A stretch of 42,206 nucleotides of DNA from Crocinitomicaceae bacterium (GCA_024639505.1 JAHEIE010000004.1:17519-59724); one strand, 5' to 3'. Positions 29,150 to 38,557 are shown, counted from the first letter of the stretch. Program-made: numbers and translations. Notes: a model not told the origin generated them from the sequence alone.

Positions 29150-30799
29150 TTGGTAAGCAAATTTATTTCAAATAAACTTAGAAAAGAACTGAGCACAGGA
29201 AATAAATTTTCCAAACCCATTATTAAAGTGGCTATTGTGAGTATTACAATAAGCATGCTAGTTATGCTTATTTCCATTTCTGTTGTGCGAGGATTTCAAA
29301 GAGAAATTAAAAACAAGGTCGTTAATTTTTCTTCTCACATTCAAATCACATCGGGCGGAACCAATTTTAGTCTTGAAACCTCGCCTATTCATATTTCTAA
29401 AACTTACATGAACGAAGTAAGAAATATAGCTGGAGTTAGTCATATTCAAACCTTTGCGACAAAAGCTGGGATTTTACAATCCAATGCGGATACTGTGGTG
29501 TATGATACCGAAACAAAAGTAAATCGAGACATTGAGGGAATTATTTTTAAAGGACTAAATACCGATTTTGATTGGAATTTTATTGAAACAAAACTCATAG
29601 AAGGAAAAACTTTTAGGGCTCAAAAAACGGAGGCTAACGACAGTATTTTAATTTCTAACTACCTTAAAAAAAGACTAAGACTATCGGTAAACGACAAAAT
29701 AAGAGGTTACTTTTTTAACGGAAAAAAACCGATTGTAAAATCATTTGTGATTTCTGGAATTTATGAAACAGGACTCGAAGAATTTGATAATCAATTTGTA
29801 TTCGCTGACATTCAGCACATTCAAAAACTAAATAGTTGGGGGATTTCAACTTCCTTGTTTTTGGAATTGTCGCCAAAAAATGAACATGTAAGAATTACTG
29901 CTAATTCAGTAGGCGGCAACGAATATTATATGTATCAGTTTCAGGATGATGTCTTATCGTTTCAAAAATCTATTTCATTTTGTGCCAATAAGGATACTGT
30001 AATTCGTGTTATTACCAACGACTACGCCATGAATACAGTAACTCTTAAATCAGAACCTGTATCTATTCCTGACACGGCTTGGTTACAACTAAAAGTAAAT
30101 TCAACAAATGGCGAATGTGTGACAGCTACGGGCGAATTTGATTACGAGTCTATCAATGATTCTACCAGAGTTTACAAAGGTTCAAATGGCACTATTACAA
30201 CTATTTTGAGAACCACCGGAGGAAGCCAATCTGAGTTTATTGGAGGTTACGAAATCTATATCCAAGATTTTGATAAGTTAGACGAAATGGAAAAAGAAAT
30301 CAGTTTTGTAACAGATCCTTTTCAAAAAATGTCAAAAGTAACTGACATGGAAAGCGAGATATTTGGTTGGTTAAATGTACTAGACACCAACGCGGTAATT
30401 ATCATTGTGCTTATGATTATGGTAGCTGTGATAAATATTGCTGCTTTGCTTTTGGTGATTATTGTTGAAAAAATTAGTTTCATAGGAATCATGAAATCAT
30501 TTGGTTCTCAAGACTATGTGGTTCAAAAAGTCTTTATCAATTTGGGAGGTTATATTTTGGGGAGAGGAATCATCTTTGGAAACTCACTTGCTTTTCTAAT
30601 TATTTGGCTTCAATCTATGTTTGGTTTCATCAAGTTGCCTCAAGAGAAATATTATCTTTCGGAGGTTCCTCTTGGATTTGAATGGACAGAATTTATTATT
30701 ATCAATTTTATAACTATTTGTTTGGCACTTTTTATTTTGTTCATTACCTCTTTATTTATTGCGAATATAAAACCCGTAAAAGCGATAAAATTCAATTAG
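29150..30799 (+). CDS. ABC transporter permease, FtsX/LolC-E-like
   Basis: 549 aa: KVAIVSITISMLVMLISISVVRGFQREIKNKV; C-terminal helices IIVLMIMVAVINIAALLLVIIVEK, IGIMKSFGSQ. The apparent start codon is TTG. Confidence 0.88.
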   Translation: MVSKFISNKLRKELSTGNKFSKPIIKVAIVSITISMLVMLISISVVRGFQREIKNKVVNFSSHIQITSGGTNFSLETSPIHISKTYMNEVRNIAGVSHIQTFATKAGILQSNADTVVYDTETKVNRDIEGIIFKGLNTDFDWNFIETKLIEGKTFRAQKTEANDSILISNYLKKRLRLSVNDKIRGYFFNGKKPIVKSFVISGIYETGLEEFDNQFVFADIQHIQKLNSWGISTSLFLELSPKNEHVRITANSVGGNEYYMYQFQDDVLSFQKSISFCANKDTVIRVITNDYAMNTVTLKSEPVSIPDTAWLQLKVNSTNGECVTATGEFDYESINDSTRVYKGSNGTITTILRTTGGSQSEFIGGYEIYIQDFDKLDEMEKEISFVTDPFQKMSKVTDMESEIFGWLNVLDTNAVIIIVLMIMVAVINIAALLLVIIVEKISFIGIMKSFGSQDYVVQKVFINLGGYILGRGIIFGNSLAFLIIWLQSMFGFIKLPQEKYYLSEVPLGFEWTEFIIINFITICLALFILFITSLFIANIKPVKAIKFN

Positions 30800-30850
30800 T
30801 GATTGTACTACCTACCTTATCATTTCAATTCTTATAACTTACACCTTACT

Positions 30851-31876
30851 ATGAAAGCAGTTTTTTTGACTAAATACGGAAAGAACCAACAAAATTTAGA
30901 ACTAAGAGATACAAATTTACCTACTTTGGAGCAAGGAGAAGTGATGATAGAATGTGAAGGATTTGGACTCAATTATGCAGATGTAATGGCAAGGCAAGGA
31001 CTCTATAAAGGCGCTCCTCCAATTCCTTGTGTATTGGGTTATGATGTAGTTGGAAAAGTGACAGAAGTAGCGGAAAACGAAAACAAACATTGGATTGGGA
31101 AACGAGTAGTCGGTTTAACTCGATTTGGAGGTTATGCAGAGTTTGCAAAAACAAAAGTCAGCGCAATTGCCGAGATTCCAAGCGATTGGAGTATTGCAGA
31201 AGCCACAGCAATTGCAACTCAGTATTGTACAGCTTACTATTCTAGCCAATATGTCACAAATTTACATCCTGGGGACAAAGTATTGATTCACGCAGCCGCA
31301 GGTGGTGTAGGAACTGCACTTACCCAAATCGCCAAAGCCAAAGGATGCGAAGTTTACGGACTCACAAGTTCCGATTCTAAATTTGACTACCTCAAATCGA
31401 ATGGAGTAGATTTTCCTATTAATTTATCTAAATCAAATTACCACGAACAATTTAAAAAATTGACGGGAGGCAAAAAAGCGGATGTTATTTTCAACTCCAT
31501 TGGTGGAGAATCTATCAAAGAAGATTTTAGAATTTTGTCAGTCAGCGGAAGGCTTGTGAATTACGGAGCAGCAAGTATTTCGGGAAAAAAACCAAATTTA
31601 TTTACTTTACTGGGACTATTGAGAAAAACACCAAAGATAAAGCCACTTAAAATGCTCGGCAAATCATCAGGATTGATTGGTGTGAACATGTTGTCTGTAG
31701 GCGATGTTAAACCCGAAGTTGTGAGTTATTGCATGAAAGAAGTAATCAAATTGATTAAAGAAAACACATCTATTAAACCTATTTCGGGAGGAGAATTTCC
31801 TGTGTCAGAGATTACAAAAGCTCATGATTTATTGGCAAGCAGAAAATCTACTGGGAAGATTGGGGTGAAGTGGTAA
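30851..31876 (+). CDS. Zinc-binding-type alcohol dehydrogenase / quinone oxidoreductase (MDR family)
   Basis: MKAVFLTKYGKNQQNLELRDTNLP; GFGLNYADVMARQGLYKGAPPIPCVLGYDVVGKV; VLIHAAAGGVGTALTQIAKAKG. ATG at 30851 preferred. Confidence 0.92.
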   Translation: MKAVFLTKYGKNQQNLELRDTNLPTLEQGEVMIECEGFGLNYADVMARQGLYKGAPPIPCVLGYDVVGKVTEVAENENKHWIGKRVVGLTRFGGYAEFAKTKVSAIAEIPSDWSIAEATAIATQYCTAYYSSQYVTNLHPGDKVLIHAAAGGVGTALTQIAKAKGCEVYGLTSSDSKFDYLKSNGVDFPINLSKSNYHEQFKKLTGGKKADVIFNSIGGESIKEDFRILSVSGRLVNYGAASISGKKPNLFTLLGLLRKTPKIKPLKMLGKSSGLIGVNMLSVGDVKPEVVSYCMKEVIKLIKENTSIKPISGGEFPVSEITKAHDLLASRKSTGKIGVKW

Positions 31877-31905
31877 AAGCCTAAATCAAAGTCTCAAAAC
31901 TGACT

Positions 31906-32451
31906 TTATAGCGAACATTTGTAAACAAATGCAGGAGGCATGTTGATTAGAGAAAAAGCCAGTTTTACTGAGCCAAATTTCTCTTTCAATAGTTTATGTG
32001 CATTCAAGGAGTACTGAAACTGGATGTATTGTCCGTTTTCGCTCAAATTGTCAACTGCTCCTTTTAGGATATTCTCTTTTAGTTCTTTAGGAAACACAGT
32101 GAGAGGCAAAGAAGAAATAATGAAATCTGCTTTTTCTTGATTTTCAATAGCAAGGTACTCTCCTATTTTCTCTGCACTTTCATTCACAATCAATGCACGT
32201 TCATCTTTTATCTCTTCTTTTAGCTTTTGATAAAAACTAGGATTTGTTTCAAAAATGATTATGCAAGCATCTGGATTCATTCTTTTCAAAATTTCTTTGG
32301 TAAAAACTCCTGTTCCAGGACCGAATTCTACGATACACTTTACCTCAGAAAAATCAATTCCTCCGTACATCTTATTGCCCAAAAATTTACTGCTTGGTGC
32401 TACTGCGCCTACTTCTGTTTTGTTTTTAAAAAATTCGGATATGAACGACAT
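31906..32451 (-). CDS. Class I SAM-dependent methyltransferase, phospholipid N-methyltransferase (PmtA)-like
   Basis: 181 aa: FFKNKTEVGAVAPSSKFLGNKM; VEFGPGTGVFTKEIL (SAM motif I); IISSLPLTVFP. Confidence 0.75.
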   Translation of the reverse strand: MSFISEFFKNKTEVGAVAPSSKFLGNKMYGGIDFSEVKCIVEFGPGTGVFTKEILKRMNPDACIIIFETNPSFYQKLKEEIKDERALIVNESAEKIGEYLAIENQEKADFIISSLPLTVFPKELKENILKGAVDNLSENGQYIQFQYSLNAHKLLKEKFGSVKLAFSLINMPPAFVYKCSL

Positions 32452-32585
32452 AGTGGATGATTCTTAATGTGTATGACCAAAATCATAGAAATTGGAACTT
32501 TTTTGAAATAAATTTGAATTCAAAAATACACAAGTTGTTGTCATTTCATAGCAATAAGTGTATTAAAATAACAGAGAATATCTAA

Positions 32586-32702
32586 ATGAAAAAGAAACAT
32601 TTTAAAAAATTGGGTTGGGCCGCAATCATTTTTTTCATAGTGAAAGGAACGATTACCTCTGCAATTATTCTCTATGGATTGTACTGGGGACTTAAATCTT
32701 AA
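32586..32702 (+). CDS. Small predicted single-TM protein (38 aa)
   Basis: ATG...TAA: MKKKHFKKLGWAAIIFFIVKGTITSAIILYGLYWGLKS, a Lys-rich N-terminus plus hydrophobic stretch; below the cutoff of the supplied ORF track. Confidence 0.5.
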   Translation: MKKKHFKKLGWAAIIFFIVKGTITSAIILYGLYWGLKS

Positions 32703-32839
32703 TCCCAAGTTGCATAGATAAATATCACTCTAATGTTCTAATTGAGGCATAATTTAGTATAAATTAGATCTCGTCATTTAATTTTTTCTTAAAATCATCC
32801 AAAATCATTTATCAATTGATTAATTTCACCATAACTATT

Positions 32840-33239
32840 GGGGTCGACTGGATTTGACAGCGAGATGAATTTGTCCAGTAAGCATGTGGAGTATTGAATG
32901 TTAGCTCCTTAAATCAAAATATTCATTCCATTTAATTGGAGAAAACAACTACGCGTTAGCTGCGTAACCAGAACCGAGTTCTGTTACCTTAATCGCTCCA
33001 AAATATTGGACCGACTAACTGCCCAGCAATGAATTCCTGTTTAACTGTTCATTGCAGTTGGGTATCAAGTTTGTTAAACTAGTGCAGCCAGAGTCTTGAT
33101 GGGTGTGCGAAACTAAAAAGAATAAGTTTGTAGTGGATTGCTTATGGTCAGCTACTTATCGAAAATTAATTGTGAGATAAACATGTAGAAAGCTCGATTA
33201 TTCCTTGTTTGGACGAGGGTTCGAAACCCTCCGACTCCA
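32840..33239 (+). ncRNA. ssrA: tmRNA (transfer-messenger RNA)
   Basis: 5' GGGGTCG (32840-32846) pairs with 3' CGACTCC (33232-33238) as the 7-bp acceptor stem; T-arm GGGTTCGAAACCC; internal tag reading frame GGAGAAAACAACTACGCGTTAGCTGCGTAA = GENNYALAA* (32938-32967). Confidence 0.96.
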
Positions 33240-33247
33240 CCTACTTG

Positions 33248-33283
33248 AAAAGCCATTTTAGTTTTACTAGAATGGCTTTTTTT
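33248..33283 (+). terminator. Rho-independent terminator after tmRNA
   Basis: AAAAGCCATTTTAG-TTTT-ACTAGAATGGCTTTTTTT: stem with one G-U pair, followed by T run. Confidence 0.85.
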
Positions 33284-33472
33284 GTAAAGTTCATTCCTTT
33301 TTCTTCCCAATAAAACACCTTTCCATTTCATAAAATAAACTAAGTCCATTTATATTATAAGCCTTGTAATACGGTTTCCTATTCTTTTTTTAAATATTTT
33401 TATCTCAATCCTTTTCAATAGATTTCTTATTATAACGGTTTATTTATTAGCTTTAAAAAAAATTATACGACC

Positions 33473-34849
33473 ATGAAAATTCTAAAATCTACTTTATTTC
33501 TATCGGCACTTTTTGCATTTGCTGTACTTTTTTTCTCATTCGATGCCAACAGAACCTCTCATTCGATAGATTTATTGGATGACGTACCAAGAAGTGGCGG
33601 TGTTGGAGCAATATTAGGTCAAGACAGAACAGGAAGTCCAGTTTCTTTAGGAACTTGTGGCTCTTGCCACAGCGGAGGTTCGGGTACAACTACAGTTGCC
33701 ATTTCCATGAAAAACTCTTTGGGTGCAGCTGTTACTCAATATACTCCAGGAAATAGTTACACACTTGAATTGAATGTTTCAGGAACTTCTGGAAATAGAA
33801 GAGCTGTTCAGGGTGTTGTTCTTACAAGTTCCAATTCTCAAGCCGGAACTTTATCAGGTGCTACAGGGTTTTCATCGTTATCTACAGTTTCTGGAAGACA
33901 ATATTTGGAACATACAGCACCAGCTACTTCAACTACTAACCGAACCTTTTCTGCAACTTGGACTGCCCCATCGGCAGGAACTGGAACCGTTACAGTATAT
34001 GCTGCTGGACTTGCAGCCAACAATGATGGTGGAACTTCAGGAGATGCAGCCTCTGCTAGTTTTTCCTTAGCTATTTCCGAATTAGTTTCTCAAACTAATG
34101 TTTTTTCTACCGACTCTGTAATTGCATGTGATACATATACTTGGGCTAACAATGGTGTAACTTATACTTCTAGCAACAATACAGACAAGGATACGATCAA
34201 CTTAGCTGGTTACGACAGTATTATTTCGTTGCACCTAACACTCAATAATTCCACTATAGGAATAGATACTCAAACAGCCTGCGGAAGTTACACTTGGATA
34301 AATGGAGTAACCTATACAGCAAATAACACAACAGCAAAGGACACATTAACAAATGCTGCGAATTGTGATTCAATTGTAACTTTAAATCTTACAATCAACA
34401 ACCTGGACACAAGTCTTGTTGTCACTTCAAATTCAGCTACTTCCAACCAAACTGGTGCTAGCTACCAATGGCTGGATTGCAACAATTCATTCTTAGCTAT
34501 TTCAGGAGAAACTAACGCTACTTTTACAGCAGCTACTTCTGGAAGTTATGCCGTAGAGATAACAAATGGAAGCTGTGTTGACACTTCGAGATGTGTAACT
34601 TTCAACTTTACCTCTATTGGGAAAATTGAAATTGAAACATTTTATGTTAGCCCTAATCCATTCAATGAAATTCTCTTTGTAGAAGGAGCAAATTTAGCTA
34701 CTTCAAAAATTCAATTATTTGATCTTTCCGGGAAAGAATACTCAACACATATTGAGTTAAAGAACAACAGCATTCAGACTTCCAAGCTCCCAAAAGGGAT
34801 GTACATTCTGAGTATAAATGGAAAAACTAAGAAGTTAATCAAACTTTAA
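33473..34849 (+). CDS. T9SS-secreted protein with CxxCH motif (choice-of-anchor V / reelin-like domain) and C-terminal sorting domain
   Basis: 458 aa: signal peptide; GTCGSCHSGGSGTTTV; two tandem Tyr-Thr-Trp repeats; C-terminal VSPNPFNEILFVEG...IQLFDLSGKEY...LPKGMYILSINGKTKKLIKL (type A T9SS sorting domain). Confidence 0.9.
   Translation: MKILKSTLFLSALFAFAVLFFSFDANRTSHSIDLLDDVPRSGGVGAILGQDRTGSPVSLGTCGSCHSGGSGTTTVAISMKNSLGAAVTQYTPGNSYTLELNVSGTSGNRRAVQGVVLTSSNSQAGTLSGATGFSSLSTVSGRQYLEHTAPATSTTNRTFSATWTAPSAGTGTVTVYAAGLAANNDGGTSGDAASASFSLAISELVSQTNVFSTDSVIACDTYTWANNGVTYTSSNNTDKDTINLAGYDSIISLHLTLNNSTIGIDTQTACGSYTWINGVTYTANNTTAKDTLTNAANCDSIVTLNLTINNLDTSLVVTSNSATSNQTGASYQWLDCNNSFLAISGETNATFTAATSGSYAVEITNGSCVDTSRCVTFNFTSIGKIEIETFYVSPNPFNEILFVEGANLATSKIQLFDLSGKEYSTHIELKNNSIQTSKLPKGMYILSINGKTKKLIKL
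34124..34401 (+). repeat. Two tandem protein-level repeats of about 42 aa within the T9SS protein
   Basis: ACDTYTWANNGVTYTSSNNTDKDTINLAGYDSIISLHLTLNN and ACGSYTWINGVTYTANNTTAKDTLTNAANCDSIVTLNLTINN. Confidence 0.8.
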
Positions 34850-37251
34850 AAGTCGTCTAGCTTTTCCTCTTTATTCATCGCTTTCTTATAGTTATTCAAC
34901 TTTAGAGATAGTGTAACCATGTACATAGGTGAAAATGGATTTCTTACCCTATAAACTTCCAAATTCTCGGTAGAATTGAAAGTTATATCTCTTCGAGTAG
35001 ATAAAATATCGCTAGCTTGAAGTGTTACGGCTAATTTATTCTTAAAAAAGGCTTTTCTGATGGAAGCATCTAGCCCATAGTTTTCATCCATGTATCCAAG
35101 CGGTGTTGCCGTTTTACTGTTGTATTTGGATATTATTTGCAATTTGTAATCTCCTTTTATTGTAAATGTATTTATCCAATTGAGGTTCCAGTTGAAAGAT
35201 TCGTTGGTTGTTTCTACCTCGTTTATCGCAGATGTTACGGAGTAATAATACAAACTAGCCCCAAGATTTGAATTCCACCAATCTTTGAAGAAATAGACCC
35301 AAGTTGGATCCATTCCTAACGATAGGGAGTTTCCAGCGTTGGCAGGAGCTTCAATTACAATATTTGTGTCGTACACAGCAGGAATTCTATTTATCAAATT
35401 GTTCAATATTTTGGCATAAGCATCCACAGAAAAATTTCCTTTGTCCTTCATCTTTCTAATCCAACTTACTTCGAAAGAACTGATGTATTCTGGTTTTAGG
35501 TTGGCATTTCCAGTTCTCAACGAATATGGACTTACCCAAGTAATGAAAGGCTCAAAATAATAAGATCTTGGTCTGTTTATTCGCCTTGAGTAACTCAACA
35601 AAAACTCATCTTTTTTGGAATAGTTGTAAGAAAAATGTGCCGATGGAAAGAAATCAATTCGGTTCACCTCCTGCGAAGCATTTGGGATGTTTGTCGCCTC
35701 TATCTCTCTAAATGTGTATTCAGCTCGCAATCCTATTTGATATCCCAATTTTTTCTTTTTTCCTTTTATCAAAGAATAGGCTGCATGAATGTTTCTATTG
35801 TACTGAACATCTGTTGAAAATAAGGGTTGAAGAACATCTTTCCTTAAAACTGGATCGTATTCAAAATTATCTCTATCATCCTTCGATATTCCGAATTGTG
35901 CCTGAAGTCCTACTTCCCAAACCATTTTATTTTTCAATGTTTTGTAGTAATCCAAATCAAATCGAAATACATTGGATGGACCAAATTCCGTACCTAGGTT
36001 TCCTCCTATTTTTACACCGTCATTATCAAAAAAATTACTGTAGCTATATTCATCCACACTTCTTAAATTATAAATGGCTTTTACATTTAAATAATTACTT
36101 CCATCTCTGTTTATTAAATATCTGTATGACATAAAATTAGAAACACTTGTTACTGTAATATCTCCTCGGTATCTGTTCTCATAACTTCGCAGTAAAGAAT
36201 CGTTTGAATATTCTGTAAAAATAGAATTGTCATAAGGCTTCATTAATCTTCTTCCGTAGGTAGAACCCAATGTAAATACATGCGAGCCACTTGGTGTATA
36301 AATCCATTCTGCCCCAGCTCTTACTCCTCCCATTTTCCATGAAGCCTCACCCACTTGCTCAACTCTTGTTTGGTATGATCCAAAATCAGAAACTCTTTCT
36401 TCTGTAATGTCACTTGGGCTATTCCTTTGGTTGTAAGCCACATTTATATTCAAAGTGTGCTTCTTTGCGCTGTAATTTAGCGCAAAATCACCTCCATATC
36501 TCTCAAAGTTTCCGCCAGAAATATTAGCCAATAAACTAACACCTTCCAGTTTTTTCTTTTTGGTAATGATATTGATAATTCCTCCAACTCCTTCAGCTTG
36601 CTCTCTTGCCGATGGATTTGTTACAATTTCTATATTCTTAATAGAACTAGCAGGAATAGATTGCAAAGCATCTGAAGCTTCCATAGCTGTTGGTATTCCG
36701 TTTATCAATAATTGATAGGTAGAACTTCCTCTTAGAGTTACATTTCCTTGTGCATCAACCTGAATAGAAGGTGTGTTTTGCAAAACTTCCACCGCAGATT
36801 GACCAACTGTGGTTGTCATATTCTCTACATTGACAACTTTTTTATCTATTTCATAACTCACAGTTGGAATGTCTCCTCTTATTGTTACTTCTTTCAAATT
36901 CAATGAATTATTCAGTTTTGTTTCTCCCAAATTGAATACACTTTTTGATTTATCAATCACCAAACTTGAAAATACTTTTGGCTGGTATCCTACAAAAGTG
37001 ATTATCGCGTAATAGTCTCCCGCTTGAACCGAAGAAATCTCATACTTCCCTTTCTGGTTAGTAATTGATCCTGCAGCCACAGAACTGTCTTTTTTATTAT
37101 ACAAAGCAACACTCACATACTCCATTGGTGTGCCCGAAACCGAATCAATAACGGTTCCATAAACCAATCCAGAAATTTCAGATTGAGGAGAGTTTTGAGC
37201 AAATAATGCGATTGGAAAAAGAAGGAAGGATAAAATTGTAAGTCTAAACAT
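34846..37251 (-). CDS. TonB-dependent receptor / outer-membrane beta-barrel family protein with CarboxypepD_reg-like domain
   Basis: MFRLTILSFLLFPIALFAQ signal; VYGTVIDSVSGTPMEYVSVALYNKKDS; plug-like VEVLQNTPSIQVDAQGNVTLRGSSTYQLLINGIPTAM; SIKNIEIVTNPSAREQAEGVGGIINIITKK; long beta-barrel. Confidence 0.93.
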   Translation of the reverse strand: MFRLTILSFLLFPIALFAQNSPQSEISGLVYGTVIDSVSGTPMEYVSVALYNKKDSSVAAGSITNQKGKYEISSVQAGDYYAIITFVGYQPKVFSSLVIDKSKSVFNLGETKLNNSLNLKEVTIRGDIPTVSYEIDKKVVNVENMTTTVGQSAVEVLQNTPSIQVDAQGNVTLRGSSTYQLLINGIPTAMEASDALQSIPASSIKNIEIVTNPSAREQAEGVGGIINIITKKKKLEGVSLLANISGGNFERYGGDFALNYSAKKHTLNINVAYNQRNSPSDITEERVSDFGSYQTRVEQVGEASWKMGGVRAGAEWIYTPSGSHVFTLGSTYGRRLMKPYDNSIFTEYSNDSLLRSYENRYRGDITVTSVSNFMSYRYLINRDGSNYLNVKAIYNLRSVDEYSYSNFFDNDGVKIGGNLGTEFGPSNVFRFDLDYYKTLKNKMVWEVGLQAQFGISKDDRDNFEYDPVLRKDVLQPLFSTDVQYNRNIHAAYSLIKGKKKKLGYQIGLRAEYTFREIEATNIPNASQEVNRIDFFPSAHFSYNYSKKDEFLLSYSRRINRPRSYYFEPFITWVSPYSLRTGNANLKPEYISSFEVSWIRKMKDKGNFSVDAYAKILNNLINRIPAVYDTNIVIEAPANAGNSLSLGMDPTWVYFFKDWWNSNLGASLYYYSVTSAINEVETTNESFNWNLNWINTFTIKGDYKLQIISKYNSKTATPLGYMDENYGLDASIRKAFFKNKLAVTLQASDILSTRRDITFNSTENLEVYRVRNPFSPMYMVTLSLKLNNYKKAMNKEEKLDDF

Positions 37252-37310
37252 TGAAAATTCTAATTTGAGTGCAAATTTACCTATTTTTGAACAATAAAAC
37301 ACGTTACACT

Positions 37311-38525
37311 ATGAAGATTGGAATTGTAAAAGAAACAAAAAATCCACCAGATAAGCGAGTTCCCTTATCTCCGGAACAATGTAAGCAACTTACTATTGAT
37401 TTTCCCGAAATAGAACTGGTAGTTCAATCTAGTGATATTCGTGCTTTTTCTGATATCGAATACAAGAATCAAGGAATTAATGTGGTTGATGATATTGCAG
37501 ATTGCGATGTTTTGATTGGTGTTAAAGAAGTAAATAAAGAAGCTCTTTTGCCTAACAAAACTTACTTCTATTTTTCGCATACTATAAAAAAACAGCCTTA
37601 CAACAGAGATTTACTCCGATTAATGTTGGACAAAAATATCAAAATGGTAGATTACGAAACTCTTACCTATCCCAAAAAAGGAAGGATTTTGGGTTTTGGA
37701 AGGTACGCAGGAATTGTAGGAGCTTACAACGCTTTTTTGGCTTATGGATTAAAATCTGGAACGTATGACTTGAAACCAGCCAACCAATGCCACGATTACA
37801 AAGAATTGAGACAAGAACTCAAAAAAGTAAAGCTACCCGAGGGATATAAAATAATTATTTCGGGAGAAGGAAGAGTTGGAAAAGGAGCTGAAGAGATTTT
37901 GCACGAAGTAGAAGGGATTTTTGAAGTTTCGCCCACAGATTTTTTAACAAGCAACCGAAAAGGTTTGATTTACACTCAATTATCAGTAAAAGATTACAAT
38001 AAGAAAAAAGACGGAGGGAAATTCGAAGTACAAGATTTTTACAATCATCCTGAATTATTTGAATCTGATTTCAAACGTTTTTCGGACATTGGAGACATGT
38101 ACATTCCTTGCCATTATTGGGATGCAAGAGCACCGTTCATATTCTCGAAAGAGGATGCTAAGCACCCAGATTTTAACCTAAAAATAATTGCAGATATTAG
38201 TTGCGACATTGACGGGCCCGTGGCTTCCACCCTCAGACCTAGCACAATTGAAGAGCCTTTGTATGGTTACAATCCGCAAACAGAAAGTGAAACTAATTTT
38301 ATGGACACAAACTCAATTGGAGTTATGGCAGTAGATAATTTACCCTGCGAATTACCCAGAGATGCGTCCGAAGATTTTGGAAATGAATTACTTACCAAAG
38401 TTTTACCCAGCTTGATACGAGAAGATTCAGAAACTATAATAGAAAGAGCTACTATTTGCGAAAAGGGAAAGCTTACCTCCTATTTCTCTTATCTGCAGGG
38501 ATATGTGGATGGGGAATCAATTTAA
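37311..38525 (+). CDS. Saccharopine dehydrogenase (lysine-forming)/alanine dehydrogenase-like NAD(P)-dependent enzyme
   Basis: MKIGIVKETKNPPDKRVPLSPEQCKQL; YFYFSHTIKKQPYNRDLLRLML; LGFGRYAGIVGAYNAF; IIADISCDIDGPVASTLRPSTIEEPLYGYNP. Confidence 0.85.
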   Translation: MKIGIVKETKNPPDKRVPLSPEQCKQLTIDFPEIELVVQSSDIRAFSDIEYKNQGINVVDDIADCDVLIGVKEVNKEALLPNKTYFYFSHTIKKQPYNRDLLRLMLDKNIKMVDYETLTYPKKGRILGFGRYAGIVGAYNAFLAYGLKSGTYDLKPANQCHDYKELRQELKKVKLPEGYKIIISGEGRVGKGAEEILHEVEGIFEVSPTDFLTSNRKGLIYTQLSVKDYNKKKDGGKFEVQDFYNHPELFESDFKRFSDIGDMYIPCHYWDARAPFIFSKEDAKHPDFNLKIIADISCDIDGPVASTLRPSTIEEPLYGYNPQTESETNFMDTNSIGVMAVDNLPCELPRDASEDFGNELLTKVLPSLIREDSETIIERATICEKGKLTSYFSYLQGYVDGESI

Positions 38526-38545
38526 AAATGGAACATTTAAAACCT

Positions 38546-38557
38546 TCACAGCTGTGA
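38546..38557. repeat. 12-bp perfect palindrome TCACAGCTGTGA
   Basis: Self-complementary sequence in the 146-bp gap between the saccharopine-dehydrogenase-like gene and accC. Confidence 0.6.

Noticed and set aside
29158-29165. CAAATTTA (reverse TAnnTTTG) as a promoter for the DUF1343 gene
   Set aside because: No -33 TTG at suitable spacing; such matches occur often by chance in this AT-rich DNA.
33152-33349. 65-aa minus-strand ORF across the tmRNA 3' end and terminator
   Set aside because: Antisense to the tRNA-like domain of ssrA; a classic spurious ORF over a structured RNA.
33774-34070. 98-aa plus-strand ORF in another frame of the T9SS gene
   Set aside because: Repetitive Leu/Gln-rich translation caused by the Ser/Thr-rich codon pattern of the true frame.
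34124-34401. Repeats considered as a possible CRISPR or DNA repeat array
   Set aside because: Only two copies, similar at protein level and not as identical DNA; they are in-frame protein modules.
35712-36134. 140-aa plus-strand ORF
   Set aside because: Antisense to the TonB-dependent receptor; no signal or domain.
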